DNA from: Prosthecobacter sp.
Lineage (GTDB): Bacteria > Verrucomicrobiota > Verrucomicrobiia > Verrucomicrobiales > Verrucomicrobiaceae
Assembly (NCBI RefSeq): GCF_014879935.1
Contig: NZ_JACSRD010000198.1
Coordinates: 62,001 to 126,000 of the forward strand
Length of the DNA: 64,000 nt
Direction: 5' to 3'
A program made the translations under genes and the position numbers. Of this stretch, positions 47,713 to 58,500 are shown one piece after another (position 1 is the first letter of the stretch; each line of letters starts with the position of its first letter). The notes beneath the pieces were generated by a model, which saw only the letters and a list, made by a program, of their open reading frames with translations, had not been told where the DNA came from and ran no database searches.

Positions 47713-49011
47713 TCACTTGGAGCCGATGCAATACACCGCCTTGTCGCTGCGCAGGATCAATTGGTCGCCGCTGATGGCGGGCGTGCCGTTGAACTGCGAA
47801 CCGTCGAGCGAAAGCACGTTGTGTCCGACGATCTGGAATTTCGGCTGCGCTGCGAGGATGTAGGCGCCGTTTTTGCGTGAGATGCAGACCAGTTTGTCGC
47901 CAATGAGGACGGGCGAGGCATAGAAGGGCTTCCCGCCGCCACGACGGCCGCCACCTGAGCTGCTGTTCTCCATGACGCGTTCGCGGAACACTTCCTCGCC
48001 GGTCTTTGCATTCATGCAGAGGGCGAAGCCCTGGTCGTTCACCACGTAAAGATGGCCGTCCTTGAGGATGGGTGTCGGCACATAGGAACTGCTGGCACTG
48101 TTCCAAAGGATCGCGTTGGCGGTGATGTCGCCTTTGCCGCCGAGCTTGATCGCGGCGCTGCGTGTGGCGGGATAGCCGCCGAAGACGTAGGCCGTGCCGC
48201 CGCCGGGAATCACGCTGGGGGAGACGTTGCCGCTGAGTCCGTGCACCGCATACCAGCGCAGTTTGCCGGTCTCGGGGTTCAGGCCCCACAACTCCTGCGG
48301 CACGGCGATGACGAGGTCCGTCACGCCATCACGTTCGATGAAATTCGGCGTGCCGTAGGCCATGCCGAACTCGCCTTCGGACTTCCACAGGATCTTGCCG
48401 GTCTTTTTGTCGATGCCGATGATCGCCTGGGCCTCATCGCTGGCATTGATGACGAGAAGATCGCCATGGAGCACGGGACTGGCCGCGGAACCCCAGCGTG
48501 TGCGGCCGGAGCTCGTGCCGCAGGAGGTCTGCCACAGTTGTTTGCCGTCCATGTCGAAGGCGAGGGCGCCACTCTTGCCAAAGAACACATACACGTGCTC
48601 GCCATCGGTCACGGGTGTGTGTGTGGCGTAGCCGTGCTCCGTGATGAATCCCTGCCAGGGGTCTTCCTGGGCTGCGGTGGGCACTTTGGCGTCCCAGATG
48701 AGCTTTCCATCGGCACGATTGAGGCAGACCAGATGCCGGGTGAGCTGGCTCATATCGTTGGCCCCCTCCTTGTCGCCATATCCGGTCCAGCAGGTGACGA
48801 AAACCTTGTCACCATGCACGATCGGGCTGGAGGAGCCAGGGCCGGGCATTTCCGCCTTCCACACGATGTTCTCCGAGTCGCTCCATTTCAGCGGCACGGC
48901 GGATTCAGCCACAACCGCAGCTCCAGTCGGGCCGAGGAATCGCGGCCAGTCGGTGGAGGTGGCGGCGTGAAGCGAAACGGAGGCGAAAAGGAGTGCGGTC
49001 AGCGATTTCAT
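47713..49011 (-). CDS. Exported PQQ-like beta-propeller protein
   Basis: A 432-residue exported protein (signal MKSLTALLFASVSLHAA). The blade pattern is clear (LVCLNRADGKLIWDAKVP, GIDKKTGKILWKSEG, LNPETGKLRWYAVHG, MNAKTGEEVFRERVM). DWPRFLGPTG opens the mature protein, as in Planctomycetes propellers. It is a paralog of the gene at 6455, and the function is equally open (scaffold or PQQ-dependent oxidation). It is co-directional with and upstream of the exported Gfo/Idh gene with 38 bases between, so the two could be coexpressed. Confidence 0.9.
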   Translation of the reverse strand: MKSLTALLFASVSLHAATSTDWPRFLGPTGAAVVAESAVPLKWSDSENIVWKAEMPGPGSSSPIVHGDKVFVTCWTGYGDKEGANDMSQLTRHLVCLNRADGKLIWDAKVPTAAQEDPWQGFITEHGYATHTPVTDGEHVYVFFGKSGALAFDMDGKQLWQTSCGTSSGRTRWGSAASPVLHGDLLVINASDEAQAIIGIDKKTGKILWKSEGEFGMAYGTPNFIERDGVTDLVIAVPQELWGLNPETGKLRWYAVHGLSGNVSPSVIPGGGTAYVFGGYPATRSAAIKLGGKGDITANAILWNSASSSYVPTPILKDGHLYVVNDQGFALCMNAKTGEEVFRERVMENSSSGGGRRGGGKPFYASPVLIGDKLVCISRKNGAYILAAQPKFQIVGHNVLSLDGSQFNGTPAISGDQLILRSDKAVYCIGSK

Positions 49012-49127
49012 GGGGGCGGGGAACCCCGGCCGCTGAAAAAAGTTACGCCTGAGTCCATCTCACGCCTTTGCTGTGCCTGTGCACCACAGAGGTTGTTCGT
49101 GGGGCGAAGAGGGTGTTTGATCCGCTC

Positions 49128-49859
49128 ATGTCGCATCCCACCGCGTTCATCAGTGACATCCACGCGAATCTTCCCGCCTTGCAGGCGGTACTGGCGGACA
49201 TTGCCTCGCAGGGCGTCACGGACATCATCTGTCTGGGAGACGTCGTCGGCTATGGCGGCCAGCCCGGCGAATGCATCGAACTGCTGCGGGAGCGGGCCAT
49301 CCCGTGTCTGAAAGGCAATCACGACGCCATGGCCGCAGGAGATGACAGCCTGCTGGCAGGTTCGAGTGCAGCCGCCCGCCAGGCGATTGAGTGGACACGG
49401 GGCGTTCTCAGCTTCGATCAGCGTTGCTGGCTGGCGGAACTGCCGATGACGTCGCTGCATGCTGGCTTCGAGACCGTGCATGCGTCGCTGGATGAGCCGC
49501 AGGAATGGAACTACGTGATGAACGTGGCGGACGCCGGCCTGCATTTCCGCCACCAGCGGCTGCCGCTGTGCTTCATCGGGCACACCCATCGTCCGGCATT
49601 TTGGGTCGAAGGCGAGAGCATCACACGCGACATCACCAGCATCGAGGCGGTGAGTTCGTCACGCCGCCAGGTGATCAACGTGGGGTCGGTGGGGCAGCCG
49701 CGGGATTACGACGAACGTGCCTGTTATCTGCTTTACCGACCCGGACAGCAGGACGTGTGGTGGCGGCGGGTGTCGTATGACATTCCGGCGGCCCAGGCGG
49801 CGATCAGATCGGCCGGTTTGCCTTCAAAGCTCGCGTTCCGCCTCCAGATGGGGCAGTGA
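49128..49859 (+). CDS. Metallophosphoesterase (calcineurin-like)
   Basis: A 243-residue cytoplasmic phosphoesterase from ATG 49128. The family motifs are DIHAN (D10-x-H12), GDVVGYGG, GNHDAMA and a later GHTHRP, which together bind two metal ions. The C-terminal SVGQPRDYDERACYLLY matches the bacterial YfcE/DUF2436-like group, in which enzymes act on phosphodiesters. The substrate is unknown. It converges on the GT2 gene with seven bases between stops. Confidence 0.9.
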   Translation: MSHPTAFISDIHANLPALQAVLADIASQGVTDIICLGDVVGYGGQPGECIELLRERAIPCLKGNHDAMAAGDDSLLAGSSAAARQAIEWTRGVLSFDQRCWLAELPMTSLHAGFETVHASLDEPQEWNYVMNVADAGLHFRHQRLPLCFIGHTHRPAFWVEGESITRDITSIEAVSSSRRQVINVGSVGQPRDYDERACYLLYRPGQQDVWWRRVSYDIPAAQAAIRSAGLPSKLAFRLQMGQ

Positions 49860-49866
49860 AACCGGC

Positions 49867-51471
49867 TCAGGCCGTCACCGGAGCCGCCTGGAAGCGTTCC
49901 ATCGAAAAACGCTTCATGAGTGATCCCATCGCCACGAAACCGAAGCCGAAGAAGAACAGCAGCAGGAAGGGAATGGAGCCCCACTGGCCGCGCTGGCCTG
50001 CGAGGGCGATCATCCAGCCGAAATAGCCGGTCAGGACCACCTCAATCCACAGCGCGATCGATTTGCCTGCCTTGTAGCGGGCTTTCTTCACCGCAGCCTG
50101 CGCCTTGTTTTCAACTCCGTATTTCGGTGTGCGGACAAAGTCGGAGGACTTGTTCAGCAGCGCCTCCAGCACGGCCTTGCCGTTGTTGATGCTCATGCCG
50201 ATGCCGAGCGCGAGCAGCAGCGGCACATAGGGCAGCGTCTTGATCCAGCCGTAGCGCGTCTGCGCTCCCTGGGCGGTCATGTAAAACACCACGACGGAGA
50301 AGGAGGCGAAGAAGAACACCGGAACATCGACAAACACCGCCTTGTGCCAGGAGCTGCCCATCACGAAATTCGCCGGATACATGAGCACCAGCGTGCACAG
50401 GGTGAGCAGGTAGGCGAAGTTCGAGGTGAGATGCGCGGTGGCTTCGAGCTTCAGCGGCAGCGGGATGTCGCTGCGCCAGATGTCGAGCAGGATCTTTTTG
50501 CACACCTGGATCGAGCCCTTCGTCCAGCGGTGCTGCTGGCTCTTGAAGCCGTCCATGTCTGGCGGCAGTTCGGCCGGGACGACGACATCTTTGAGATAAA
50601 TGAACTTCCAGCCTTTCAACTGGGCGCGATAGCTGAGGTCGAGGTCCTCCGTCAGCGTGTCGTGCTGCCAGCCGCCGCCATCCACGATGGCCTGCTTGCG
50701 CCAGATGCCGGCGGTGCCGTTGAAATTGAGGAATTCGCCATGGCGGCTGCGGGCGGTCTGCTCCAGCACCAGGTGGCCGTCCAGAAACAGGGCCTGAAGG
50801 CGGGTGAGCAGGGAGAAATCCTTGTTCGCGTGGCCCCAGCGAGCCTGCACCATGCCGACTTTCTCGTTCGTGAAGTGATGGATGACCTGTTTCAGGTAAT
50901 CGGGCTGCGGCTGGAAGTCGGCGTCAAAGATGCAGATGAAATCACCCTTCACGAAGGGCATCGCCTCATCCAGGGCGCCCGCTTTGAAGCCGTTGCGGTT
51001 GGTGCGGTGGCGGTACTCGATGTCCAGGCCCCGTGCGGCATGCTCAGCACTGAGTTTTTCGGCCAGGGCGGCGGTTTCGTCGGTGGAATCGTCCAGGACC
51101 TGGATCTGCAGGCGGTCACGCGGGTAATCCAGGCCTGCGACGCAACGGAGCAGGTTCTCGACCACGTCGTATTCGTTGAAAATCGGGAGCTGGATCGTGA
51201 CGACAGGCAGTTCGGTGAATTCCGACTTCGGCTGCGGGGCGTTCTTGCGATGTTTCCAGAATTGATACAGCACCTTGATTCTGTGCGCGCCAAAGGCGGA
51301 CAGGGCGGTGAAAACGAGGATGTAGCTGGTGAGCCAGAAGGGATTATCCCACACAATCATATCGGGGAGGGCGGCGGGCGACGGGGGCGCATCAATCTCC
51401 ACCGTTGTCACCGGGTCAAGCAGCAAATCGGGTGCCAGCAGAGCGCTGATTTTCAGGGATTTGTAAGCCAT
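49867..51471 (-). CDS. Membrane GT2 glycosyltransferase (cellulose synthase/glucomannan synthase-like)
   Basis: A 534-residue integral membrane glycosyltransferase from ATG 51471. An N-terminal TM segment (FWLTSYILVFTALSAFGAH) is followed by the GT-A domain: VVTIQLPIFNEYDVVENLLR, DDSTDET, FDADFQPQPDY, TEDLDLSYR and the QQHRW (Q-x-x-R-W) motif of processive enzymes. Five or so TM segments follow (LTLCTLVLMYPANFVMG, VFFFASFSVVVFYM, ALGIGMSINNG). It probably makes and exports a beta-linked glucan or mannan, or glycosylates a lipid. No cyclic-di-GMP (PilZ) domain or bcs partner is visible. It is divergent from the methyltransferase gene. Confidence 0.92.
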   Translation of the reverse strand: MAYKSLKISALLAPDLLLDPVTTVEIDAPPSPAALPDMIVWDNPFWLTSYILVFTALSAFGAHRIKVLYQFWKHRKNAPQPKSEFTELPVVTIQLPIFNEYDVVENLLRCVAGLDYPRDRLQIQVLDDSTDETAALAEKLSAEHAARGLDIEYRHRTNRNGFKAGALDEAMPFVKGDFICIFDADFQPQPDYLKQVIHHFTNEKVGMVQARWGHANKDFSLLTRLQALFLDGHLVLEQTARSRHGEFLNFNGTAGIWRKQAIVDGGGWQHDTLTEDLDLSYRAQLKGWKFIYLKDVVVPAELPPDMDGFKSQQHRWTKGSIQVCKKILLDIWRSDIPLPLKLEATAHLTSNFAYLLTLCTLVLMYPANFVMGSSWHKAVFVDVPVFFFASFSVVVFYMTAQGAQTRYGWIKTLPYVPLLLALGIGMSINNGKAVLEALLNKSSDFVRTPKYGVENKAQAAVKKARYKAGKSIALWIEVVLTGYFGWMIALAGQRGQWGSIPFLLLFFFGFGFVAMGSLMKRFSMERFQAAPVTA

Positions 51472-51518
51472 GGCCGCTCCGTTCTGGCGCGGCCGCACCG
51501 GCTCGCCATGATGGCCGG

Positions 51519-52313
51519 ATGCCCACCGAAAACCGCGACTGGTATGACACGCCGCTCTATTACGACATCGTCTTTGATGACGGCACTGTGAAGGAGGCCG
51601 CGTTCCTCGAGGCGGCTTTCCAGAAACATGCGGTGCCGGCCAAAGGCCGCCGGCTGTTCGAGCCGGCCTGTGGCAGCGGCCGGCTGGCGCTGGAAATGGC
51701 CCGCCGGGGCTGGGAGGTCAGCGGTTTCGACGGGAATGCCCACATGATCGACTTCGCCCGGGAGCGGCTGGCCGCCTCTGGATTGAAAGCACGGCTGTGG
51801 GAGGACTGGATGCAGAGTTTTGAGCTGCCGAAGGGCGTGAAAGGCGGATTCGACCTCGCCCACTGCCTGGTGAGCACCTTCAAATACCTGCACTCGGAAA
51901 AAGATGCCGCCGAATGCCTGCGCCGTGTGGCCGCATCGTTGAGGAAGGGCGGATTGTTCGTGCTGGGCGTTCATTTGACCGACTATGACCGCCAGACCGC
52001 CGAACATGAGCGCTGGGTGGCGAAACGCGGGAAGGTCGAGGTGGTCTGCAACACGCACACGTGGCCCGCCGACCGCAAAACGCGCCTGGAAAAGCTGCGG
52101 ACCCGTCTGCAAATCACCGATGGCAGCCGGAAACACATGCAGGAAACGCACTGGCAGTTCCGCACCTACAGCGCCGCCCAGTTGAAGGCGCTGCTGCGCA
52201 AGGTTCCGGAGCTGGAGCTGGTGGAATGCTACGACTTCACCTACGACATCGATGATCCGCGTCGTTTTGACGACAGCTACGCCGATGTGCTTTTGGTGTT
52301 GCGCCAGCGGTGA
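51519..52313 (+). CDS. Class I SAM-dependent methyltransferase
   Basis: A 264-residue cytoplasmic methyltransferase. Motif I is RRLFEPACGSGRLALEMAR, motif II is VSGFDGNAHMIDFAR and the motif IV region is FDLAHCLVSTFKYLHSE, followed by LRKGGLFVLGVHL. The C-terminal part (FRTYSAAQLKALLRKVPELE) is the usual beta-sheet cap. The substrate is not determined. It starts 47 bases from the GT2 start on the other strand. Confidence 0.92.
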   Translation: MPTENRDWYDTPLYYDIVFDDGTVKEAAFLEAAFQKHAVPAKGRRLFEPACGSGRLALEMARRGWEVSGFDGNAHMIDFARERLAASGLKARLWEDWMQSFELPKGVKGGFDLAHCLVSTFKYLHSEKDAAECLRRVAASLRKGGLFVLGVHLTDYDRQTAEHERWVAKRGKVEVVCNTHTWPADRKTRLEKLRTRLQITDGSRKHMQETHWQFRTYSAAQLKALLRKVPELELVECYDFTYDIDDPRRFDDSYADVLLVLRQR

Positions 52314-52328
52314 CCTCCAGCAGCAGGC

Positions 52329-52358
52329 TTGACTGAAATTCGGCCGTTCTGATAGGAT
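52329..52358 (+). promoter_or_regulatory. Possible promoter of the giant gene
   Basis: TTGACT at 52329-52334, an 18-base spacer, then TAGGAT at 52353-52358, 81 bases before the ATG at 52440. The -10 matches TATAAT at 4 of 6 positions. Confidence 0.4.
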
Positions 52359-52402
52359 TTCGCGCAAATGGCGGGTGTCGCTGAACAAGGCCTCTAAGGA
52401 GC

Positions 52403-52504
52403 ATGTCTGCGCACTCGTTGTCCCGACCCCAACCCCATCATGCGCAACCGACTCCTGCTGTCTGCCGCCACGGCGCTTCTGCTAGGCCTTGGCCTTTATT
52501 TTAG
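52403..52504 (+). CDS. Possible 33-codon leader reading frame overlapping the giant gene start
   Basis: An ATG at 52403 is preceded by AAGGAG three bases upstream, an unusually good Shine-Dalgarno for this window. The frame runs 33 codons (MSAHSLSRPQPHHAQ and on) to TAG at 52502-52504, crossing the start of the giant gene at 52440 in another frame. The peptide has no recognisable features. It may be a leader that couples translation, or a chance frame. Confidence 0.3.
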   Translation: MSAHSLSRPQPHHAQPTPAVCRHGASARPWPLF

Positions 52505-55500
52505 ATCGGGCGGAGAGGAAAAAACACAAGGCAGACAGCCAGCGCAGGCCGGTTCGCGTTCCAAACCGGCTGAACTGGCGAGGGTGGAGGTGCCTGCGGC
52601 TGTCGCTGGGCCAAACAAGCTCAAGATCGATGTCGCGGGCACTCCTGCCGCAGGGGAGGCCGATATTTTGGCGGCGTTTGATGCCTGGACGGCGGAGTTC
52701 ATGAAGGCTGATGCGGCGGGAAGGGCGGGATTGATCGCCAGAGGCGTGGAACTGGCCGCCGCGCGTCGTCCAGTGTTCAAGCAGCTCATCATGGATGATC
52801 CGCGCAATGCGCTCGCCCGTGCGGTGCCGATGGTGGTGCGGCAGAATCTGCCCGCCGCCGTGCTGGCGCTGCTGGAGACGCGGGTGAACCAGCGTGCGGC
52901 CGTTTTTACTTACCAGGGAGTGCCTGCGGAGGGTGAGCCGCTGCCCGCGCCGGGGCGGACTTTGACGCATCGCATCGCACAGACTCAAAACGACGGAGCC
53001 TTCAACCTGCACGTGTATGGCCGCCGTGCGGAGATCTTCACCACTGTGCCGAACGCGGCGATCAACGGCGTTGGCATCGACCGCGAAATCGCCGCCAGCG
53101 AGAGCCCGGTGCGTGCGCTTGAGGTCGGGGAGCTCCCCGACCAGTCCAAGGAACAGGTGTCGGTGTGCCCGGTCAGCGGATTGAAAACGGCCAGCGAGGA
53201 GGAGATTGCCGATCCCATCACCGCCGAGCAGGCCGAGACGGTGGTGGAGACGCCCGAGGAGGTGATACACCTCTGCGGCGGGTATCACAAACCGATCGTC
53301 GAGGAGATGTACATCCAGGCGGAGGGCACCACGGGCGGCCCGGTGCTGCTCACGGGCGTGCTGCCGGCCCCGCCTACGCCCGCTGTCGGCCAGTTGAAGG
53401 TTTTGTACATCCCGATGACCTTCCAGGATCAAAACGACCGCCTGCCGACGGAATCGAAGAGCTACGAGATCATGCGCAACGTGGCGGACTACTACTCGAA
53501 GTCCTCCTTTGGCAAGCTTACCACCCAGACCACGGTCACCCCGCACGTGAAGCTGCCCAAAAACGAGGCGTGGTATGTGCAGCGCGACACCTCCAACGGC
53601 GGTGACATCGACGGACTCGGCCTCGAAATGGCCCATGCCCGTGAGGAGGCGAGGAAACTCGGCTTCGATTACAACGATTACGATGTGACGGTGCTGCGGC
53701 TGATCGGCGGGGCTCGTGCGACCGGCGGTTGGGGCGGTGGCGGCAATGTGTGGGTCTATGGCGACAGCGTGGGCGTCACGGCGCACGAGATCGGCCACAC
53801 CTTCGGCCTGTCGCATGCGAATTTCTGGGACACGGCCGGCACCAGCGCCATCGGGCCCGGTGCGAATGCTGAATATGGCGACAGCTACGACGTGATGGGC
53901 GGCGGCGGCGTGCCGACGGATCACTACAACGCTGCGGCCAAGGTGCAGGTGAAGTGGCTGCCGCAGAACTACGTGCAGAATGTCACCACCAGCGGGCTGT
54001 ATCGCATCCACGCCTTCGACCAGCCGGTGCTCGATCCGCGCAATCGTTACGCCATCACGATCACGAAGGACTCCCAGCGCACCTATTGGGGCGAAGTGCG
54101 GCAGCTTTACAATGGCAACGCTTCACGTCCCTGGGCGGACAAGGGTCTGATCCTCGGCTGGAAGTATCCCAATGGGAGCGGCAGCAACATCCAGCTCATC
54201 GACACCACGCCCGGCTCCCCCTACAACAAGGATGACGCCGCCATCGCCCTGGGGCAGACGTTTGGAGACACCGAGGCGGGCATCTTCATGACCACGCTCG
54301 GCGTGAGCAGCACGACGCCGAAGTATGTCGATGTGCTGGTCAACATCGGCGACTTCAGCGGCAACACCGCGCCCACGCTCGCCCTGGCGGCCTCGGCCAA
54401 TGTGGTGCCGAAGAACGCGACGGTGACTTTCACCGCCACCGCGGCCGATCCTGACGGCGACACGCTGGCCTATCAATGGCAGCACTGGGGCGACACGGCG
54501 GTGAAGATCGTCTCGCCAAACTCCCCCGTCATCACGCGGACTTTTTCGACCGAAGGCAGCTACGTCGTGAGCTGCACGGTCAGTGACATGAAGGGCGGCA
54601 GCATCACCCGCACCACCCTGATCACCGTGGGCAACGGCGGTGGCAAGTACACCATCAGCGGCCGTGTCACCGCAGGCGGTGCCGGTTTGCCGGGCGTCTT
54701 GCTCACGGCGAACGGCACGAATCCGACCATCACCGACTCGGACGGCTGGTACACCATCGCCAATCTGGCGGCGAACACCTACAGCGTGACGCCGCTGCTT
54801 TACGGCTACACGTTCGGGGAGTTGTTCAACAACAGCATCACCGTGGCGCCGAACTTCAGCGGGGCGGACTTCGAGGCGGAAGGACTGCCGCTGGTTTCGC
54901 TCACGGCCACGGACACCAGTGCGACCGAGGATTCGGCCGGCGAGACGGCCGCTTTCCGGCTCACGCGCACGGGAGACACGGCGGTGCCGTTGACCGTCAG
55001 CATCAATCCGGCCGTTGGCACGGCGGCGGCGGGCGATTACACGCTCAGTCCGGCATTGACCACTGGCACGGGTGGATTCAGCACCTTCCTGATCCCGGCA
55101 GACGCCAGCATGCTCGACATCGTGCTCACTCCGACCACCGACACGACGGCGGAAGGGCCGGAGACGGTCAGATTCGCCCTCGCAGCGGGCAGCGGCTATC
55201 TCATCGCACCGAACGCAGGCAGCGCGCAGGCGGTGATCGAGGACAATGACACGGTGCTGCCAAAGATCAGCGTCGTGGCCACGACTGACACGGCCGATGA
55301 AGGCAGCGGGACGCCGGGTGTCTTCACCGTGAGCCGCAGCGGCAGCACGGCGGCCGATGTCACGGTGAATTACAGCCTTGGGGGCACGGCGGCCGCCGGG
55401 ACGGATTACGCCACGCTTGGCGGAAGCGTTTTGATTCCTGCGGGAAGCAGTTCGGCGGCGGTCAACATCACGCCATTGCAGGACACGCAGGTGGAGCCGA

Positions 55501-58500
55501 TGGAGACAGCCACGCTGACGCTCAGCACCAATGCCGCCTACGTGCTGGAGCCGTCCGCGACGACGGCCACGGTCAGCTTGTTCGACGATGACACGAATGT
55601 GGTCACACTGGCCGTCACTGATGCGACCGCGCAGGAGGTGGATCTCAGCGTTCCGGGAAATGTGGCCGACACCGCCACCTTTCTGATCACCCGGTCAGGT
55701 GATCTCGGCTCCTCCCTCACCGTTTATTATTCGGTGGCCGGCAGTCCCAGCAGCGGCGTGCCGGCGATTCATGGCGTGGACTATGAGGCGCTGCCGGGGG
55801 CCGTGCAGATCCCCGCAGGCTCGAAATCGGCCGCCATCACGATCGTTCCGCGCTGGGATGGCTTTGGTGAGACGGCGGAGCAGATCCTGCTGCAGCTCGG
55901 CGCGGGTCCCACGGACTACCGGCTCGGCGACACGACCTCCGGCACGGTGACGATCAATGACAGCGCCACTTCCAACGCGCCTTATGTCGAGGTGGCGGCG
56001 CAGACCAGCGCGGTGGAAGGCGGAAGCTCCGGCGTGATCCGCTTTTCCATCAAAGGCAGCGTGACGGGCACCGTGAGCGTGCCATTCAGCCTCGGCGGCA
56101 CGGCTGTCCGGACCACGGATTACACCGTCACGCTCCCTTCATCACCTGCGGGCAGCACCTATGACGCGGCCACCGGGACGGGCGTCATCGTGATGAACAG
56201 CAGCGGCAGCGTGGCATCCACCGTCGATCTGACATTCGTGCCGGTGAATGACACCGCGCTGGAGAACATCGAAAGCATCACCTGCACGATCACGCCGAGC
56301 TCCGCGGTGTCGCTTTATGCGCCGACGAGCAGTGCCAGCATCTGGCTGCGTGACAACGACCAGCCGACCGTGTGGGTGGATTCGCAGGTGGGAACCAGCG
56401 CGCTCACCATCAACCGCATCGTTGAAGGAGCGACCACGTCGCCCTTCAAGTTCTACGCCTCCCGCACTGGCTCCACCACGTCGCCGCTGACGGTCAATTT
56501 CTCGCTGCAAGGCACCGCCACACCGGGAACGGACTTCACCGTCACCACCAGCGGCACGCTCACCTTTGACAACGGCACGCGCACCGGGACGCTCACGATT
56601 CCGGCCGCTGCCTCGGGTGCGGATCTCACACTGAGCCTGACGGGCACGAACGACACGGAAGTCGAAGGCACGGAGACCCTCGTCCTGCATCTGGAGGCCG
56701 GGAGTTACTCCCAAACGCCGGATGCGATCATTTACCTCGACGACAATGACACCACGGCGCAGACGGTGGCCTTTGAGAGCAACGGTGCCTCCGGAGCGGA
56801 GAGTGTCGGCACGGTGAATGTGCCGGTCACGCTGGCATCACCGTCTGCCGGCACGACCACGGTGGATTATTATGTCGATTCCGGGACACGGGCCTCGGTC
56901 ACCGGCACGAGCACCGTGCCGTCCCTGCCGTATTGGACGCGGGTGGTGCGTGAGGCGAATGTGCTGACGAGTTATGTCTCCACAGACGGCGTCAACTGGC
57001 AGACGGTGAGCACGCCGCAGACGATCAACCTCGTCGCGAGTGGCTACACGGTCGGTTTGGTGGCCATGTCCTCAACTTCGGCCGTCAGTTGCACCGCCAC
57101 GCTGGACAATTTCAGCATCACCGGCCTGGACGCGGGTGGCGCGGCCAGTGCGGCGACGTTCGGCAGCATCGGGACGACCAATCCGGCCAGCACCAGCAGT
57201 GTCAGCAGCGGTGTTTACACGCTGAACGCCGGCGGTGCCGGATTGAGCACGAGCGGCACCTCCGACACATCCTGTTATGTGTCCCATGTGATCACAAACT
57301 CGGTCAACTGCACCGTCACCGCACGCGTGGTGGGCATCACAAATGGCAACAACACCTCGCGCGCCGGCGTCATGATCCGCGACAGCACCGCGACCACCGC
57401 ACGGCACATGTCCATGCTGGGTGAGAAGGCGGGGACGGCACGCAGCATCCGGCGTCTGACCTCGAATGGGAGTTCCGCCACCACGACGGTTGTGCGGCCC
57501 TACTGGGTGCGGCTGCGCCGTGTGGGCTCGATCTTCAGCGCCTGGGCGTCTCCTGATGGCAGTACTTGGGCGCAGACGGGCGCGAACCAGGTCATTCCGA
57601 TGGGAATCGATGTGCAGGCCGGTCTGGCGGTCAGCTCCCGCTCGGATGGCGCCCTGTCGGCGGCCGTCTTTGACAACGTCACCATCGATGGCGTGGCTGC
57701 GAGCGGCCTCACCGGCCGGACCATCGGTTTTGTGAACTCGCAAGGAGCGGACAGCCTCGACTCGGGCACTTACACGGTGACCGGATCGGGCGCTGCCATC
57801 GGCGGCACCGGGGATGAATGCCACTTCGTCGCCGCCACGTTGACGGGGAACTTCGAACTGGTCGCGCGTGTGGTCTCCCAGACGGGTGGAGCCGCGAACG
57901 CGCAGGCGGGCGTCATGGCGCGGGACACGCACAGCCATCGTGCCATGTCCGCCTACATCGGCGTGGTGGCCAACGCGCGGACGGAATTCATCTCCCGCAA
58001 CTCCACGGTGACGAACGCCTTCGGCACGGGCGTGGATTTCTCGCTCGCCAACGGCACGCTCAGCTTTGCCGACGGGGAGCAGACGAAAAACATCGTGCTC
58101 GCCATCAGCGATGACACGACTCCCGAGCCGAATGAGGCCGTGACGGTCTTCCTGCGCAATCCGACTGCCGCGATGCTCGGCACGCAGACTTCCTTCGCCT
58201 ATGTGATCGAGGATGACGACACTCCGCCGGCCCTTCCGCTGGTGGGTTTCGCGCAGGCGGCCGGCAGCGCCGCGGAAAGCACCGCCGGCACCCAGGAGAT
58301 CACCGTGAGCCTGAGCGCGCCGGTGGACTCTCCGGTCAGCGTGGACTTCACATTGGGCGGCACGGCCAGCAGCGGCGGTGATTTCACGCTTGAGGCCGGC
58401 ACGGTGACCTTTGCGCCGGGCGAGACGGCGCGGGTGATCCCGCTCGTGATCAATGACGATGCCACCATCGAGCCGGACGAGACGGTGGTGCTGACATTGG

